Shown here piece after piece: positions 55,641-64,000 of a stretch of DNA of 64,000 nucleotides. A program made the translations under genes and the position numbers. The notes beneath the pieces are model-generated. The model saw nothing but the letters and a program-made list of their open reading frames with translations. It had not been told where the DNA came from and ran no database searches. Source of the stretch: Pantoea septica (GTDB taxonomy: Bacteria; Pseudomonadota; Gammaproteobacteria; Enterobacterales; Enterobacteriaceae); assembly GCF_002095575.1 (NCBI RefSeq), contig NZ_MLJJ01000005.1, forward strand, positions 98,873 through 162,872, written 5' to 3'. Each line of letters opens with the position of its first letter. Position 1 is the first letter of the stretch.

Positions 55641-57491
55641 TTAGCCTCCCAGCTTGCTCTTGTCGCGCACCGCGCCTTTGTCGGCGCTGGTGGCGAGGGA
55701 TGCGTAGGCGCGCAGCGCGAAAGAGACCTGACGCACGCGGTCGTGCGGCGTGTAGGCCGCGTCGCCGCGCGCCTCTTCTTCTTCGCGACGCGCATGCAGT
55801 TCGTTGTCCGGCACCGCCAGTTTGATGCCGCGGTTCGGAATATCGATCTCGATGATGTCGCCATCTTTAACCAGCGCGATGGTGCCGCCGCTGGCCGCTT
55901 CCGGCGAGGCGTGGCCGATCGACAGGCCGGAGGTACCGCCGGAGAAGCGGCCGTCGGTGATCAGCGCGCAGCTTTTGCCGAGGCCCATCGATTTCAGATA
56001 GGTGGTCGGATAGAGCATCTCCTGCATGCCCGGTCCGCCTTTCGGTCCTTCGTAGCGGATAACGACTACGTCGCCCGCCACCACTTTGCCGCCGAGAATC
56101 GCTTCGACCGCGTCATCCTGGCTTTCATAAACTTTCGCCGGGCCTTTAAACGTCAGGATCTCTTTGTCTACGCCGGCCGTTTTGACGATACAGCCATCTT
56201 CGGCGAGGTTGCCGTAGAGCACCGCCAGGCCGCCATCCTGCGAATAGGCGTGCTCACGGGTGCGAATACATCCCTCGGCGCGGTCGTCGTCCAGCGTGTC
56301 CCAGCGACAATCCTGCGAAAAAGCCTGGGTGGTGCGGATGCCCGCCGGACCGGCGCGGAACATGTCCTTCACCGCCTGGTCTTTGGTCAGCATGATGTCG
56401 TACTGATCCAGCGTCTCGCGCATCGTCTGCTGCAGGATGTTGCGGGCGCTGGTATCGATCAGTCCAGCGCGATCCAGCTCGCCGAGAATGCCGATGACGC
56501 CGCCTGCGCGGTGAACGTCTTCCATATGGTATTTCGGGGTGCTCGGCGCCACTTTACAGAGCTGAGGCACCTTGCGCGACAGGCGGTCGATATCAGAAAT
56601 ATTGAAGTCGACTTCGCCCTCTTGCGCGGCGGCCAGCAGGTGCAACACGGTATTGGTGGAGCCGCCCATCGCGATATCCAGCGTCATGGCGTTTTCAAAG
56701 GCCGCTTTGGTGGCGATGTTGCGCGGCAGCATGTTCTCGTCATCCTGCTCGTAATAGCGTTTGGTCAGGCTTACGATGCGCTTGCCCGCATTGATAAACA
56801 GCTCTTTGCGGTCGGCGTGGGTCGCCAGCAGCGAGCCGTTGCCCGGCTGCGACAGGCCCAGCGCTTCGGTCAGGCAGTTCATCGAGTTGGCGGTGAACAT
56901 GCCGGAACAGGAGCCGCAGGTCGGACAGGCGGAGCGTTCAATCTGCTCGCTGTCGGCATCGCTGACGTTAGGGTTGGCGCCCTGAATCATCGCGTCGACC
57001 AGGTCAAGCTTGATGATCTTGTCGGAGAGCTTGGTTTTCCCCGCTTCCATCGGACCGCCGGAAACGAAGATCACCGGAATATTGAGGCGCAGCGACGCCA
57101 TCAGCATCCCCGGCGTGATTTTGTCGCAGTTGGAGATACAGACCATGGCGTCGGCGCAGTGCGCGTTGACCATGTATTCCACCGAGTCGGCGATCAGCTC
57201 GCGCGACGGCAGCGAATAGAGCATGCCGCCATGACCCATGGCGATACCGTCATCCACCGCAATGGTGTTGAACTCTTTCGCCACGCCGCCCGCCGCTTCG
57301 ATCTGCTCGGCGACCAGCTTGCCGAGGTCGCGCAGGTGAACGTGGCCCGGCACAAATTGGGTGAATGAGTTGACCACGGCGATAATCGGTTTGCCGAAAT
57401 CGGCGTCGGTCATTCCTGTGGCGCGCCACAGGGCACGGGCACCCGCCATGTTGCGGCCATGCGTGGTGGTGGCGGAACGGTACTTAGGCAT
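55641..57491 (-). CDS. ilvD: Dihydroxy-acid dehydratase
   Basis: This 616-residue iron-sulphur enzyme dehydrates the dihydroxy acids to oxo-acids in the third common step. The start [26 protein letters not shown] is the family start and sets ATG 57491; the frame opens 12 codons earlier. Cluster cysteines are visible in [12 protein letters not shown] and [19 protein letters not shown]. The length equals that of E. coli IlvD. Operon neighbours are ilvE (60 bases before) and ilvA (three bases after). Confidence 0.97.
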   Translation of the reverse strand: MPKYRSATTTHGRNMAGARALWRATGMTDADFGKPIIAVVNSFTQFVPGHVHLRDLGKLVAEQIEAAGGVAKEFNTIAVDDGIAMGHGGMLYSLPSRELIADSVEYMVNAHCADAMVCISNCDKITPGMLMASLRLNIPVIFVSGGPMEAGKTKLSDKIIKLDLVDAMIQGANPNVSDADSEQIERSACPTCGSCSGMFTANSMNCLTEALGLSQPGNGSLLATHADRKELFINAGKRIVSLTKRYYEQDDENMLPRNIATKAAFENAMTLDIAMGGSTNTVLHLLAAAQEGEVDFNISDIDRLSRKVPQLCKVAPSTPKYHMEDVHRAGGVIGILGELDRAGLIDTSARNILQQTMRETLDQYDIMLTKDQAVKDMFRAGPAGIRTTQAFSQDCRWDTLDDDRAEGCIRTREHAYSQDGGLAVLYGNLAEDGCIVKTAGVDKEILTFKGPAKVYESQDDAVEAILGGKVVAGDVVVIRYEGPKGGPGMQEMLYPTTYLKSMGLGKSCALITDGRFSGGTSGLSIGHASPEAASGGTIALVKDGDIIEIDIPNRGIKLAVPDNELHARREEEEARGDAAYTPHDRVRQVSFALRAYASLATSADKGAVRDKSKLGG

Positions 57492-57551
57492 GCTCTGTTT
57501 ACTCCAGTCTGTAAATGACGCGGGCACAGCGGCGCCCGCGTGACGCTCTTG

Positions 57552-58481
57552 TTATGGGTTAACCTGATCCAGCCAGCCGTATTTGTCTTCGGTTTCGCCA
57601 GTGAACAGGCCGAAGAAGGCTTTCTGAATTTTTTCGGTTACCGGGCCGCGTTTGCCTTCACCGACCTGAATACCGTCAACGCTGCGTACCGGCGTGATTT
57701 CTGCGGCGGTGCCGGACATGAAGATCTCGTCAGCCAGGTAGAGCGACTCGCGCGACAGTACCTGCTCGCGTACTTCAATGCCCATATCCTGCGCCAGCTT
57801 GATGATGGCGTCGCGAGTAATGCCCGGCAGCGCGGAAGAGGTAAACGGCGGGGTAAACAGAATGCCGTCTTTTACTTCGAACAGGTTTTCGCCTGCGCCT
57901 TCGGAGATGTAGCCGTTGGTGTCGAGCGCGATGCCTTCCTGATAGCCGTGACGGCGCGCTTCGCTGCCCACCAGCAGAGAAGAGAGATAGTTACCGCCTG
58001 CTTTCGCGGCGGTCGGCAGGGTGTTCGGCGCCACGCGGTTCCATGAGGAAACCATCGCGTTGATGCCGTTTTCCAGCGCTTCAGCGCCCAGATAGGCGCC
58101 CCACGGGAAGGCGGCGATGATCACGTCGGTGGTGTAGCCGTCCGGCGGGTTCACGCCCAGACCGACATCGCCGACAAAGGCCAGCGGACGGATATAAGCG
58201 CTTTTCAGGTTGTTGTCGCGCAGTACTTTACGCGTCGCTTCCATCAACTCGTCCACGCTGTATTTCAACGGGAAACGATAAATTTTCGCTGAGTCGTGCA
58301 GACGCTGCATGTGTTCACGGTGACGGAACACCACCGGGCCTTTGTGCGAGTCGTAGCAGCGCACGCCTTCAAACACAGAAGTACCGTAATGCAGTGCGTG
58401 AGACATGACGCTGACCTTGGCGTCTTCCCACTTAACCATCTCGCCATTGAACCAAATAAAGTCTGCTTTCTTCGTGCTCAT
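57552..58481 (-). CDS. ilvE: Branched-chain amino acid aminotransferase
   Basis: This 309-residue fold-type IV PLP enzyme makes valine, leucine and isoleucine from their oxo-acids with glutamate. Lys160 in TLPTAAKAGGNY binds PLP. The substrate-binding start HYGTSVFEGVRCY and YISEGAGENLFEVKDG near 195 are intact. It follows ilvM by 12 bases and keeps the normal operon order. Confidence 0.97.
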   Translation of the reverse strand: MSTKKADFIWFNGEMVKWEDAKVSVMSHALHYGTSVFEGVRCYDSHKGPVVFRHREHMQRLHDSAKIYRFPLKYSVDELMEATRKVLRDNNLKSAYIRPLAFVGDVGLGVNPPDGYTTDVIIAAFPWGAYLGAEALENGINAMVSSWNRVAPNTLPTAAKAGGNYLSSLLVGSEARRHGYQEGIALDTNGYISEGAGENLFEVKDGILFTPPFTSSALPGITRDAIIKLAQDMGIEVREQVLSRESLYLADEIFMSGTAAEITPVRSVDGIQVGEGKRGPVTEKIQKAFFGLFTGETEDKYGWLDQVNP

Positions 58482-58493
58482 TCTTATTTCCTT

Positions 58494-58757
58494 TCACGAC
58501 CAGGCGTGGATTTGTTGTGATGTTTGTTGCTGGATTTCGACGTTAGCGACATCCATTAATTTGCTTAACTGCGAAGACAGTAAATCGACAGAGCGCTGGC
58601 TGGCAACGGTCATTTCGATATTAATGTTCTCGCTGTTGGCCGCCGCGCCCATGTTCATGGCGCAGACCTGGAAACCGCGATGGCGGACGACGCGTAAAAT
58701 GCGCTCCAATATTTCAGGGCGAAAGCGAGCTTCGATAGACAATTGGTGCTGGTTCAT
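58494..58757 (-). CDS. ilvM: Acetolactate synthase II small subunit
   Basis: This 87-residue ACT-domain subunit ([29 protein letters not shown]...) supports the catalytic subunit IlvG. The single ACT fold and length match E. coli IlvM. Isozyme II is known to be insensitive to valine. The ATG overlaps the ilvG stop by four bases (ATGA), so subunit ratios are set by coupled translation. Confidence 0.95.
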   Translation of the reverse strand: MNQHQLSIEARFRPEILERILRVVRHRGFQVCAMNMGAAANSENINIEMTVASQRSVDLLSSQLSKLMDVANVEIQQQTSQQIHAWS

Positions 58758-60400
58758 ACGGTTTTCTCCATCATGTTTGCGTTGCTGGCGCCAGGCGGCA
58801 CCAGTGGCCAGACGTTTTCATGCTCATCAATCGCAACATGCAGGAAGTAAGAACCTTCGCTGTTCAGCAGAGCATCAAGGGCGGCGTCGACCTCGTCTTT
58901 ACGGCTAATACGCTGGCCTGGGATATCAAAGGCGCTGGCCAGCGTCAGAAAATCGGGGTTGTCGGTCAGAATGGTTTCGCTGTAGCGGCCGTCGAAAAAG
59001 AGCTGCTGCCACTGGCGTACCATGCCGAGGCGCTGGTTATCGAGCAGCAGGATTTTCACCGGCAGCTTTTTACGTTTGATGGTGCCCAGCTCCTGGATAT
59101 TCATCATGATCGAGCCGTCGCCCGATACGCAGATCACGGTGTCTTCGGGACGGGCGACCTGCGCGCCGACCGCGGCGGGCAGGCCGAAGCCCATGGTGCC
59201 CAGGCCGCTGGAGGTGATGAAATTCTCCGGCGCGTTGAAGTTCATATGCTGCGCGGTCCACATCTGGTGCTGGCCGACGTCGGTAGTGACGACGGCGCTG
59301 GCGGGTTTGCGATCGGAGAGCTGTTTCAGCAGCAGCGGCGCGTAGATCGCCTCGCCGGGGTGGTCATAGCGCCAGCTGAACGCCGCTTTCATCGCCTTCA
59401 CCTCTTCGCGCCAGCCGGCGATCTGCATCGGCATGCTCAGCGCGGGCAGGATCTGATTCATGTCGCCTTGCAGCGAAACGTGCGCGCGGCGCAGTTTATT
59501 CAGTTCGGCCGGGTCGATATCGATGTGAATGACGCTGGCGTGCGGCGCGAAGGTGTCGAGCTTGCCGGTGACGCGATCGTCGAAGCGCGCGCCGACGGCG
59601 ATCAGCAAATCGCAGGACTGAACCGCCAGATTCGCCGCTTTAGTACCGTGCATGCCCAGCATGCCAAGATAAACCTCGCTTTCGCTATCGGCGCTGCCGA
59701 GACCTTTCAGCGTGGCGACCATGGGAATGCCGGTTTGCTGCGCCATGGCGCGCAGCGCAGGCACCGCCTGCGCCATACCCACGCCGCCGCCGATATAGAG
59801 CATCGGCTTGTGCGACTGCGCCATCAGCGCGCGCGCCGCTTCGATATGCTGCGGTGAATGGGCGAACGACTCTTCAACCGGCAGCAGATGCGGGGTCAGC
59901 TCGCCGCTGGCGATTTGAATATCTTTAGGGATATCGACCAACACCGGTCCAGGACGGCCTGACTGGGCGATAGCGAAGGCTTCCGCCATGACGGAAGGCA
60001 GCTCATCCAGCGACTCAACCAGAAAGCTGTGTTTGGTGCAGGCCAGCGACAGGCCCAGCACGTCGATCTCCTGAAAAGCGTCGGTGCCGATAAACGCTGA
60101 CGAAACCTGACCGGTGATCGCCACTACCGGTACCGAATCCATCATCGCGTCGGCCAGGCCGGTGATTAAGTTGGTCGCGCCAGGGCCCGAAGTCGCAATG
60201 CAGACGCCGGTTTTTCCGGTCGCGCGGGCATAGCCTATCGCCGCGACCACGGCCCCTTGTTCATGACGACACAGTAGGTGTTCCACGCCGCCATCGTAGA
60301 GCGCATCGTACACTGGCATGATAGCGCCGCCAGGATAGCCAAATACGGTGTCGACACCCTGCGCGCGTAAAGCCTGAACTACCCACTGTGCACCTGTCAT
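58754..60400 (-). CDS. ilvG: Acetolactate synthase II large subunit, intact
   Basis: This 548-residue thiamine-diphosphate enzyme condenses pyruvate with pyruvate or 2-oxobutanoate. The catalytic Glu47 lies in [17 protein letters not shown], and [29 protein letters not shown] is the cofactor-binding motif near residue 445. The frame is continuous, unlike E. coli K-12 where ilvG is frameshifted. A functional valine-insensitive isozyme II is therefore expected, so valine alone should not stop growth. The start follows CAGGAGAATAACC, which also contains the stop of ilvX. Confidence 0.97.
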   Translation of the reverse strand: MTGAQWVVQALRAQGVDTVFGYPGGAIMPVYDALYDGGVEHLLCRHEQGAVVAAIGYARATGKTGVCIATSGPGATNLITGLADAMMDSVPVVAITGQVSSAFIGTDAFQEIDVLGLSLACTKHSFLVESLDELPSVMAEAFAIAQSGRPGPVLVDIPKDIQIASGELTPHLLPVEESFAHSPQHIEAARALMAQSHKPMLYIGGGVGMAQAVPALRAMAQQTGIPMVATLKGLGSADSESEVYLGMLGMHGTKAANLAVQSCDLLIAVGARFDDRVTGKLDTFAPHASVIHIDIDPAELNKLRRAHVSLQGDMNQILPALSMPMQIAGWREEVKAMKAAFSWRYDHPGEAIYAPLLLKQLSDRKPASAVVTTDVGQHQMWTAQHMNFNAPENFITSSGLGTMGFGLPAAVGAQVARPEDTVICVSGDGSIMMNIQELGTIKRKKLPVKILLLDNQRLGMVRQWQQLFFDGRYSETILTDNPDFLTLASAFDIPGQRISRKDEVDAALDALLNSEGSYFLHVAIDEHENVWPLVPPGASNANMMEKTV

Positions 60401-60402
60401 GG

Positions 60403-60453
60403 TTATTCTCCTGTATTCTTAGGGGAACAACAGAATTTTATGCTACTGCTCAT
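60403..60453 (-). CDS. ilvX: Small protein IlvX
   Basis: A 16-codon frame ([16 protein letters not shown]) lies between the attenuator and ilvG, behind GAGGAG. It matches E. coli IlvX in position, length and pattern (Lys-Phe-Cys, Thr-Gly near the end, as I recall it). Its stop is two bases before the ilvG ATG, and its last codons carry the ilvG ribosome site, so it probably couples translation into ilvG. Confidence 0.78.
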   Translation of the reverse strand: MSSSIKFCCSPKNTGE

Positions 60454-60493
60454 TGTTTGCTCCTCGGTAATCCGCTGATATTTGCACTGGTCG

Positions 60494-60530
60494 AAAAAAA
60501 ACCCCCGGACCTTTCGGTGCGGGGGTTTTT
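60494..60530 (-). terminator. Attenuator terminator of the ilvGMEDA operon
   Basis: On the operon strand CCCCCGCACC-GAAA-GGTCCGGGGG is followed by eight T. It lies 20 bases after the ilvL stop and is the terminator used when branched-chain aminoacyl-tRNAs are plentiful. Confidence 0.94.
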
Positions 60531-60549
60531 CGAATTCCAGGCTTGATTT

Positions 60550-60648
60550 TTAAGCCTTTCTTTCTCCAGGCGTAGCCCCGCACGGTGGGTTAATAATCAC
60601 CACCACGCTAATCACGACTAGGCTAATCACTTGTAGAAGGGCTTTCAT
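60550..60648 (-). CDS. ilvL: ilvGMEDA operon leader peptide
   Basis: A 32-residue leader begins MKALLQVISLVVISVVVII and ends NPPCGATPGERKA. Thirteen of the sixteen residues 4-19 are Leu, Val or Ile. Ribosome stalling on these codons during branched-chain shortage would prevent the terminator at 60494-60530. The length equals the E. coli leader, and the Pro-Pro-Cys-Gly-Ala block is conserved. Confidence 0.95.
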   Translation of the reverse strand: MKALLQVISLVVISVVVIINPPCGATPGERKA

Positions 60649-60977
60649 CTGCTGTCTGTTTTTTCGTTTGTTCGAAGTAATGCCTACAGAGTTATCACAG
60701 TTAGAGGTGCGATGACAACTTTTTCCATCTGTTTTTTTTATGACCCTCGCGCCGATAATCAGATATCACCCTGTAAATAAACGCTTATTTTATGCGTGAC
60801 AAATATTCATCACGTCCGTGACGCAATAATTAAGCCTGTAATTTGTTAAGCGGCTCCAGAAAAAATGCATTCGGGTGAATTTTACGCCGCTTTGCTGCGG
60901 ACTCTCTCGAAAGATGGATTCTTTGGTCTCGCTGTCGCCTTTCGGCTTCGCCATAATCGCCGCGTTAAGGAGCGGTT
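60649..60977. promoter_or_regulatory. Divergent control region between ilvL and yifB, with a candidate ilvL promoter
   Basis: No gene is seen here. On the ilv strand TTGTCA (60718-60713) and an extended -10 TGTGATAAC (core GATAAC, 60696-60691) are 16 bases apart, about 43 bases before the ilvL start. This is a plausible main operon promoter. AT-rich DNA at 60720-60860 may hold regulatory sites. I found no convincing yifB promoter. Confidence 0.5.
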
Positions 60978-62498
60978 ATGACATTGTCCAGAGTTCTTAC
61001 CCGAGCAGCGATAGGCGTAGAAGCGCCGCTGGTCGCCATAGAAGCGCACATCAGCAGCGGCCTGCCCGCGCTGACGCTGGTCGGTTTGCCTGAAACCACG
61101 GTAAAAGAGGCGCGTGAACGGGTGCGTAGCGCCATTATTAACAGCGGCTTCAGCTTTCCGGCAAAGCGCATCACCATCAATCTGGCGCCCGCCGACCTGC
61201 CTAAAGAGGGCGGACGTTACGATCTGCCGATGGCTCTCGCCATTCTCGTCGCCTCTGAACAGCTTCCCGAGGCGAAACTGGCGCAGCATGAATTCGTAGG
61301 CGAGCTTGCGCTCAATGGCGCGCTCTGCGGCGTTCAGGGCGCGATTCCGGCCGCGATGGCGGCGATGCGAGCCGGACGGCAGCTGATCCTCTCTTCGGAG
61401 AATCAGCAGGATGTTGGCCTGATTCAGCATGGCGATACGCTTGTCGCCGCCCATCTGCTGGAAGTCTGCGCCTGGCTGCAAAATCAGGGCGAGCTTGCGC
61501 GTGCCCATTCTCTGCAGGATCGGTCCGAAGAACCGACAGAAGATTTGAGCGATATCATCGGTCAGGAACAGGGACGCCGGGCGCTGGAGATTACCGCTGC
61601 GGGCGGTCATAACCTGCTGCTGATTGGCCCTCCCGGCACAGGCAAGACCATGTTGGCTACGCGGCTGCCCGGTATTATGCCCCCGCTCAGCGACGCAGAA
61701 GCCCTGGAGTGCGCCGCTATCGCCAGCCTGGTAGATAAAGGCAGGCTGCAAAAAGCCTGGCGCAAGCGCCCTTTTCGCGCGCCTCATCATAGCGCGTCGC
61801 TTTATGCCCTTATCGGCGGCGGGTCGCTGCCCCGGCCGGGAGAGATTTCGCTGGCGCATAACGGCGTGCTGTTTCTGGATGAGCTGCCGGAATTTGACCG
61901 GCGCGTGCTGGATGCGCTGCGGGAGCCTATCGAGTCCGGCGAAATAGCCATTTCCCGCGCCCGCGCGAAGGTAACCTATCCGGCGCGCTTTCAGCTGATT
62001 GCCGCCATGAACCCAAGCCCGACGGGTCACTATCAGGGGCAGCATAATCGCTGCTCGCCGCAGCAGGTGCTGCGTTATCTGAGTAAACTCTCCGGGCCTT
62101 TTCTCGATCGCTTCGACCTGTCGATTGAGGTGCCGCTGCTGCCGAGCGGGATGCTGAGCCAGCGTCCCGAGGCGGGCGAGAGTTCAGCCAGCGTGGGTGA
62201 GCGGGTGATGAAGGCGCGCGCGCTGCAAATGGCGCGTGCCGGCAAGATTAATGCGCATATGAGTAACGTCGGCATCAAGATGTGGTGCGATATCGCCAGA
62301 GAGGATGCGGAATGGCTTGAAGAGGTGCTGAATCAGCTGGGATTGTCCGTGCGGGCATGGCAGCGGATTTTAAAGGTGGCGCGGACGATTGCCGATCTGG
62401 CGGGTGAAGAGAGAATTTTACGGAGACATCTGCAGGAGGCGGTCGCTTATCGCAGCATCGACCGGCTAATGATTCATCTGCACCGCAGTCTGGAATAA
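60978..62498 (+). CDS. yifB: YifB / ComM-family AAA+ ATPase (Mg chelatase-like)
   Basis: This 506-residue protein has an N-terminal Lon-type S5-like domain (IEAHISSGLPALTLVGLPETTVKEARERV) and a central AAA+ module: Walker A LLIGPPGTGKTML near residue 218, RAPHHSASLYALIGGG, Walker B VLFLDELPEF near 300 and sensor AAMNPSPTGHY. The C-terminal Mg-chelatase-type helical domain completes it. ComM relatives are helicases aiding branch migration in natural transformation. It is divergent from ilvL, as in E. coli, and ends at a shared terminator with maoP. Confidence 0.94.
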   Translation: MTLSRVLTRAAIGVEAPLVAIEAHISSGLPALTLVGLPETTVKEARERVRSAIINSGFSFPAKRITINLAPADLPKEGGRYDLPMALAILVASEQLPEAKLAQHEFVGELALNGALCGVQGAIPAAMAAMRAGRQLILSSENQQDVGLIQHGDTLVAAHLLEVCAWLQNQGELARAHSLQDRSEEPTEDLSDIIGQEQGRRALEITAAGGHNLLLIGPPGTGKTMLATRLPGIMPPLSDAEALECAAIASLVDKGRLQKAWRKRPFRAPHHSASLYALIGGGSLPRPGEISLAHNGVLFLDELPEFDRRVLDALREPIESGEIAISRARAKVTYPARFQLIAAMNPSPTGHYQGQHNRCSPQQVLRYLSKLSGPFLDRFDLSIEVPLLPSGMLSQRPEAGESSASVGERVMKARALQMARAGKINAHMSNVGIKMWCDIAREDAEWLEEVLNQLGLSVRAWQRILKVARTIADLAGEERILRRHLQEAVAYRSIDRLMIHLHRSLE

Positions 62499-62523
62499 AA
62501 AATGGGGCTCATTGCCCCATTTT
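62498..62523. terminator. Bidirectional intrinsic terminator between yifB and maoP
   Basis: AAAATGGGGC-TCATT-GCCCCATTTT lies between the convergent stop codons, with A/T runs on both sides. Confidence 0.92.
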
Positions 62524-62525
62524 GT

Positions 62526-62864
62526 TTAGTCATCGCTGTCGCTGTAGTCTTCAACCGTATCCATCTGCGGCTTGCCGCCTGAAAGCGTATGAAAACGTTT
62601 CGGGCGCTTAATGCGAGTGGTGTATTTAGACCATACGCGCTCAGCTTCAGTTTGCGGCTCACGCAGACCACGACATACTTCCAGAAAAAGACGCTCTTCT
62701 TCCGTAATCGGCTCACGCTTTGCTAAATCGAGTTCATTAAAAGCAAAACCATGACGTTCCAGCAATTGGGCTTCTTTAATGGTGAAATCACCATGCCGCG
62801 AGAAACCGCGCGGATAATGTTTGTTATCAAAGAAACGATTTGTGGTTGAGAAGCTTTCCGCCAT
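62526..62864 (-). CDS. maoP: Macrodomain Ori organisation protein MaoP
   Basis: This 112-residue DUF413 protein ([39 protein letters not shown]...) matches E. coli MaoP (YifE) in start, length and position between yifB and hdfR. MaoP with its cis site maoS limits long-range contacts of the Ori macrodomain. The acidic tail [11 protein letters not shown] is typical. I chose ATG 62864 behind GGAGCGTG. The maoS site should be near this gene, but I cannot state its exact sequence. Confidence 0.93.
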   Translation of the reverse strand: MAESFSTTNRFFDNKHYPRGFSRHGDFTIKEAQLLERHGFAFNELDLAKREPITEEERLFLEVCRGLREPQTEAERVWSKYTTRIKRPKRFHTLSGGKPQMDTVEDYSDSDD

Positions 62865-62985
62865 CTTACACGCTCCTGATTCTCTTATGGCCGAGCTATT
62901 AATGGCGCGGAGTATTAGATAGGCTTGACAGAGTGTAAAACAAAACATTTAAATCTATACGACAAACATTTTTTGGGAGAAAGCT

Positions 62986-63810
62986 GTGGATACGGAATTA
63001 CTGAAAACTTTCCTGGAAGTGAGCAGAACTCGCCATTTTGGGCGAGCTGCAGAAGCACTCTACCTCACACAGTCCGCCGTCAGCTTTCGCATCCGTCAGC
63101 TGGAAAATCAGCTGGGCGTTAATCTTTTTACTCGCCATCGCAATAACATACGGCTGACGTCGGCGGGAGAACGCCTGCTGCCCTATGCGGAAAGCCTGAT
63201 GAGCACATGGATGATGGCGAAAAAGGAGGTGTCGCATACGCAGCAGCATCACGAGCTATCGATAGGGGCCAGCGCGTCGCTCTGGGAGGCCTACCTGACG
63301 CCGTGGCTGCAAACCCTGTATGAGAATCGGGAGAGCCTGCATCTTGAAGCCCGCGTGGCGCAGAGGCATCTTCTGGTTAAGCAGCTTCATGAGCGCCAGC
63401 TGGATCTGCTGATCACTACCGAAGCGCCGAAGATGGACGAACTAACAAGTCAGCAGATCGGCCATATCTCTCTGGCGCTGTTTCGGGCGCGTAAAACAGA
63501 AAAGCGAGAGAAGTACGATTACATCAAGCTGGAATGGGGCGCGGACTTTCATCAGCATGAAAGCTATTTGTCAGGCGGCGACGATGTGCCGGTGTTAACC
63601 ACCACTTCGGCGCACGTGACGCGCGAACTGCTTTATACCACGGGCGCCTGCGCCTTTTTACCAGACTACTGGCATAGTCTGTACAGCGATCTTATGGTGA
63701 TCCCCGACACGCCGGTTGCTGTGCGTCCTTTGTATGCCGTGTGGCTACAGAACAGCGATCAGCAGGCGCATATTCGACAGCTGCTTAAGTTTCCAGTACT
63801 GGCGCGCTGA
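62986..63810 (+). CDS. hdfR: LysR-family regulator HdfR
   Basis: This 274-residue regulator starts at GTG 62986 after GGGAGAAAG and reads [40 protein letters not shown], the known HdfR head. In E. coli HdfR represses the flagellar master operon flhDC and activates gltBD. It is divergent from maoP as in E. coli, with 121 bases between the starts. Downstream lies the terminator shared with tRNA-Trp. Confidence 0.94.
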   Translation: MDTELLKTFLEVSRTRHFGRAAEALYLTQSAVSFRIRQLENQLGVNLFTRHRNNIRLTSAGERLLPYAESLMSTWMMAKKEVSHTQQHHELSIGASASLWEAYLTPWLQTLYENRESLHLEARVAQRHLLVKQLHERQLDLLITTEAPKMDELTSQQIGHISLALFRARKTEKREKYDYIKLEWGADFHQHESYLSGGDDVPVLTTTSAHVTRELLYTTGACAFLPDYWHSLYSDLMVIPDTPVAVRPLYAVWLQNSDQQAHIRQLLKFPVLAR

Positions 63811-63881
63811 CATTGCAGGCATAAATAGTGAAGAGGCTGACGTTGTCGGCCTTTTTTTGATCTTTTTGCCGAATAAAAAGC

Positions 63882-63917
63882 AAAAAAAATCCTTTGCCGA
63901 AGCAAAGGATTCTTTTT
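63882..63917. terminator. Bidirectional terminator between hdfR and the tRNA gene
   Basis: AATCCTTTGC (63888-63897) and GCAAAGGATT (63902-63911) form a ten-base stem with a four-base loop, TTCG on the tRNA strand. A long T-run follows on that strand, two bases or so after the tRNA end; a T-run also follows on the hdfR strand. Confidence 0.93.
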
Positions 63918-63919
63918 TC

Positions 63920-63995
<76 letters not shown>

Positions 63996-64000
63996 AAAGA

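Noticed and set aside
55623..57368. A 581-codon open frame on the plus strand, opposite ilvD
   Set aside because: It is the mirror of the ilvD codons in GC-rich DNA. Its composition (His, Arg, Gln-rich) has no protein family character, while ilvD is certain.

Overview
This is a 64 kb chromosomal window from an enterobacterium. The right end keeps the Escherichia-type order tRNA-Trp, hdfR, maoP, yifB, ilvL-ilvX-ilvG-ilvM-ilvE-ilvD-ilvA, ilvY, ilvC. High GC in most of the window, a phosphoketolase gene and an intact ilvG point to the Erwiniaceae (Pantoea, Erwinia or Mixta type). The family placement is inference. I saw no insertion sequence, prophage, CRISPR array or integrase.

Layout. (1) 1-6.8 kb: a conspicuously AT-rich island with a beta-glucoside (cellobiose/lactose family) PTS. 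It has a heavily decayed BglG-type antiterminator, EIIC, a GH1 6-phospho-beta-glucosidase broken by one frameshift, EIIB, EIIA, and an exported histidine phosphatase. (2) 6.9-8.9 kb: an esterase, a TIM-barrel isomerase, and crcB behind a clear fluoride riboswitch and promoter. (3) 9.1-13.6 kb: a nucleoside hydrolase, then an L-galactonate module (lgoD, divergent lgoR and lgoT). (4) 13.6-15.9 kb: a translationally coupled pair, an alpha/beta hydrolase and an unrecognised 463-residue protein. (5) 16-34.9 kb: a large cluster for peptides, apparently those containing D-amino acids. It has an M19 dipeptidase, a LysR regulator, a Dpp-type ABC importer (one permease frameshifted), a serine D-aminopeptidase-like hydrolase, an FAH-family enzyme, DppA, a DmpA-type aminopeptidase, a second Gsi-type ABC importer, an enolase-superfamily racemase (DgcA or dipeptide epimerase) and a DUF1611 protein (DgcN). 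(6) 35-36.4 kb: a candidate 25-residue protein, mntP with an MntR operator, and a small membrane protein. (7) 36.9-41.1 kb: mqo and phosphoketolase. (8) 41.1-51.5 kb: transporters, regulators and redox enzymes, including the yhjC-yhjD-yhjE block. (9) 51.5-62.5 kb: branched-chain amino acid biosynthesis with its leader peptide, attenuator and ilvX, then yifB. (10) 62.5-64 kb: maoP, hdfR and tRNA-Trp.

How it works together. The most coherent accessory unit is the cluster in (5). Two peptide importers are linked to four hydrolases whose families favour D-residues, and to two enzymes assigned to D-glutamate or L-Ala-D/L-Glu conversion. This fits scavenging of murein-derived or other D-amino-acid peptides. 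The PTS island is decaying: its regulator is dead and its glycosidase is interrupted, while the transporter subunits remain open. Convergent neighbours repeatedly overlap at their 3' ends.
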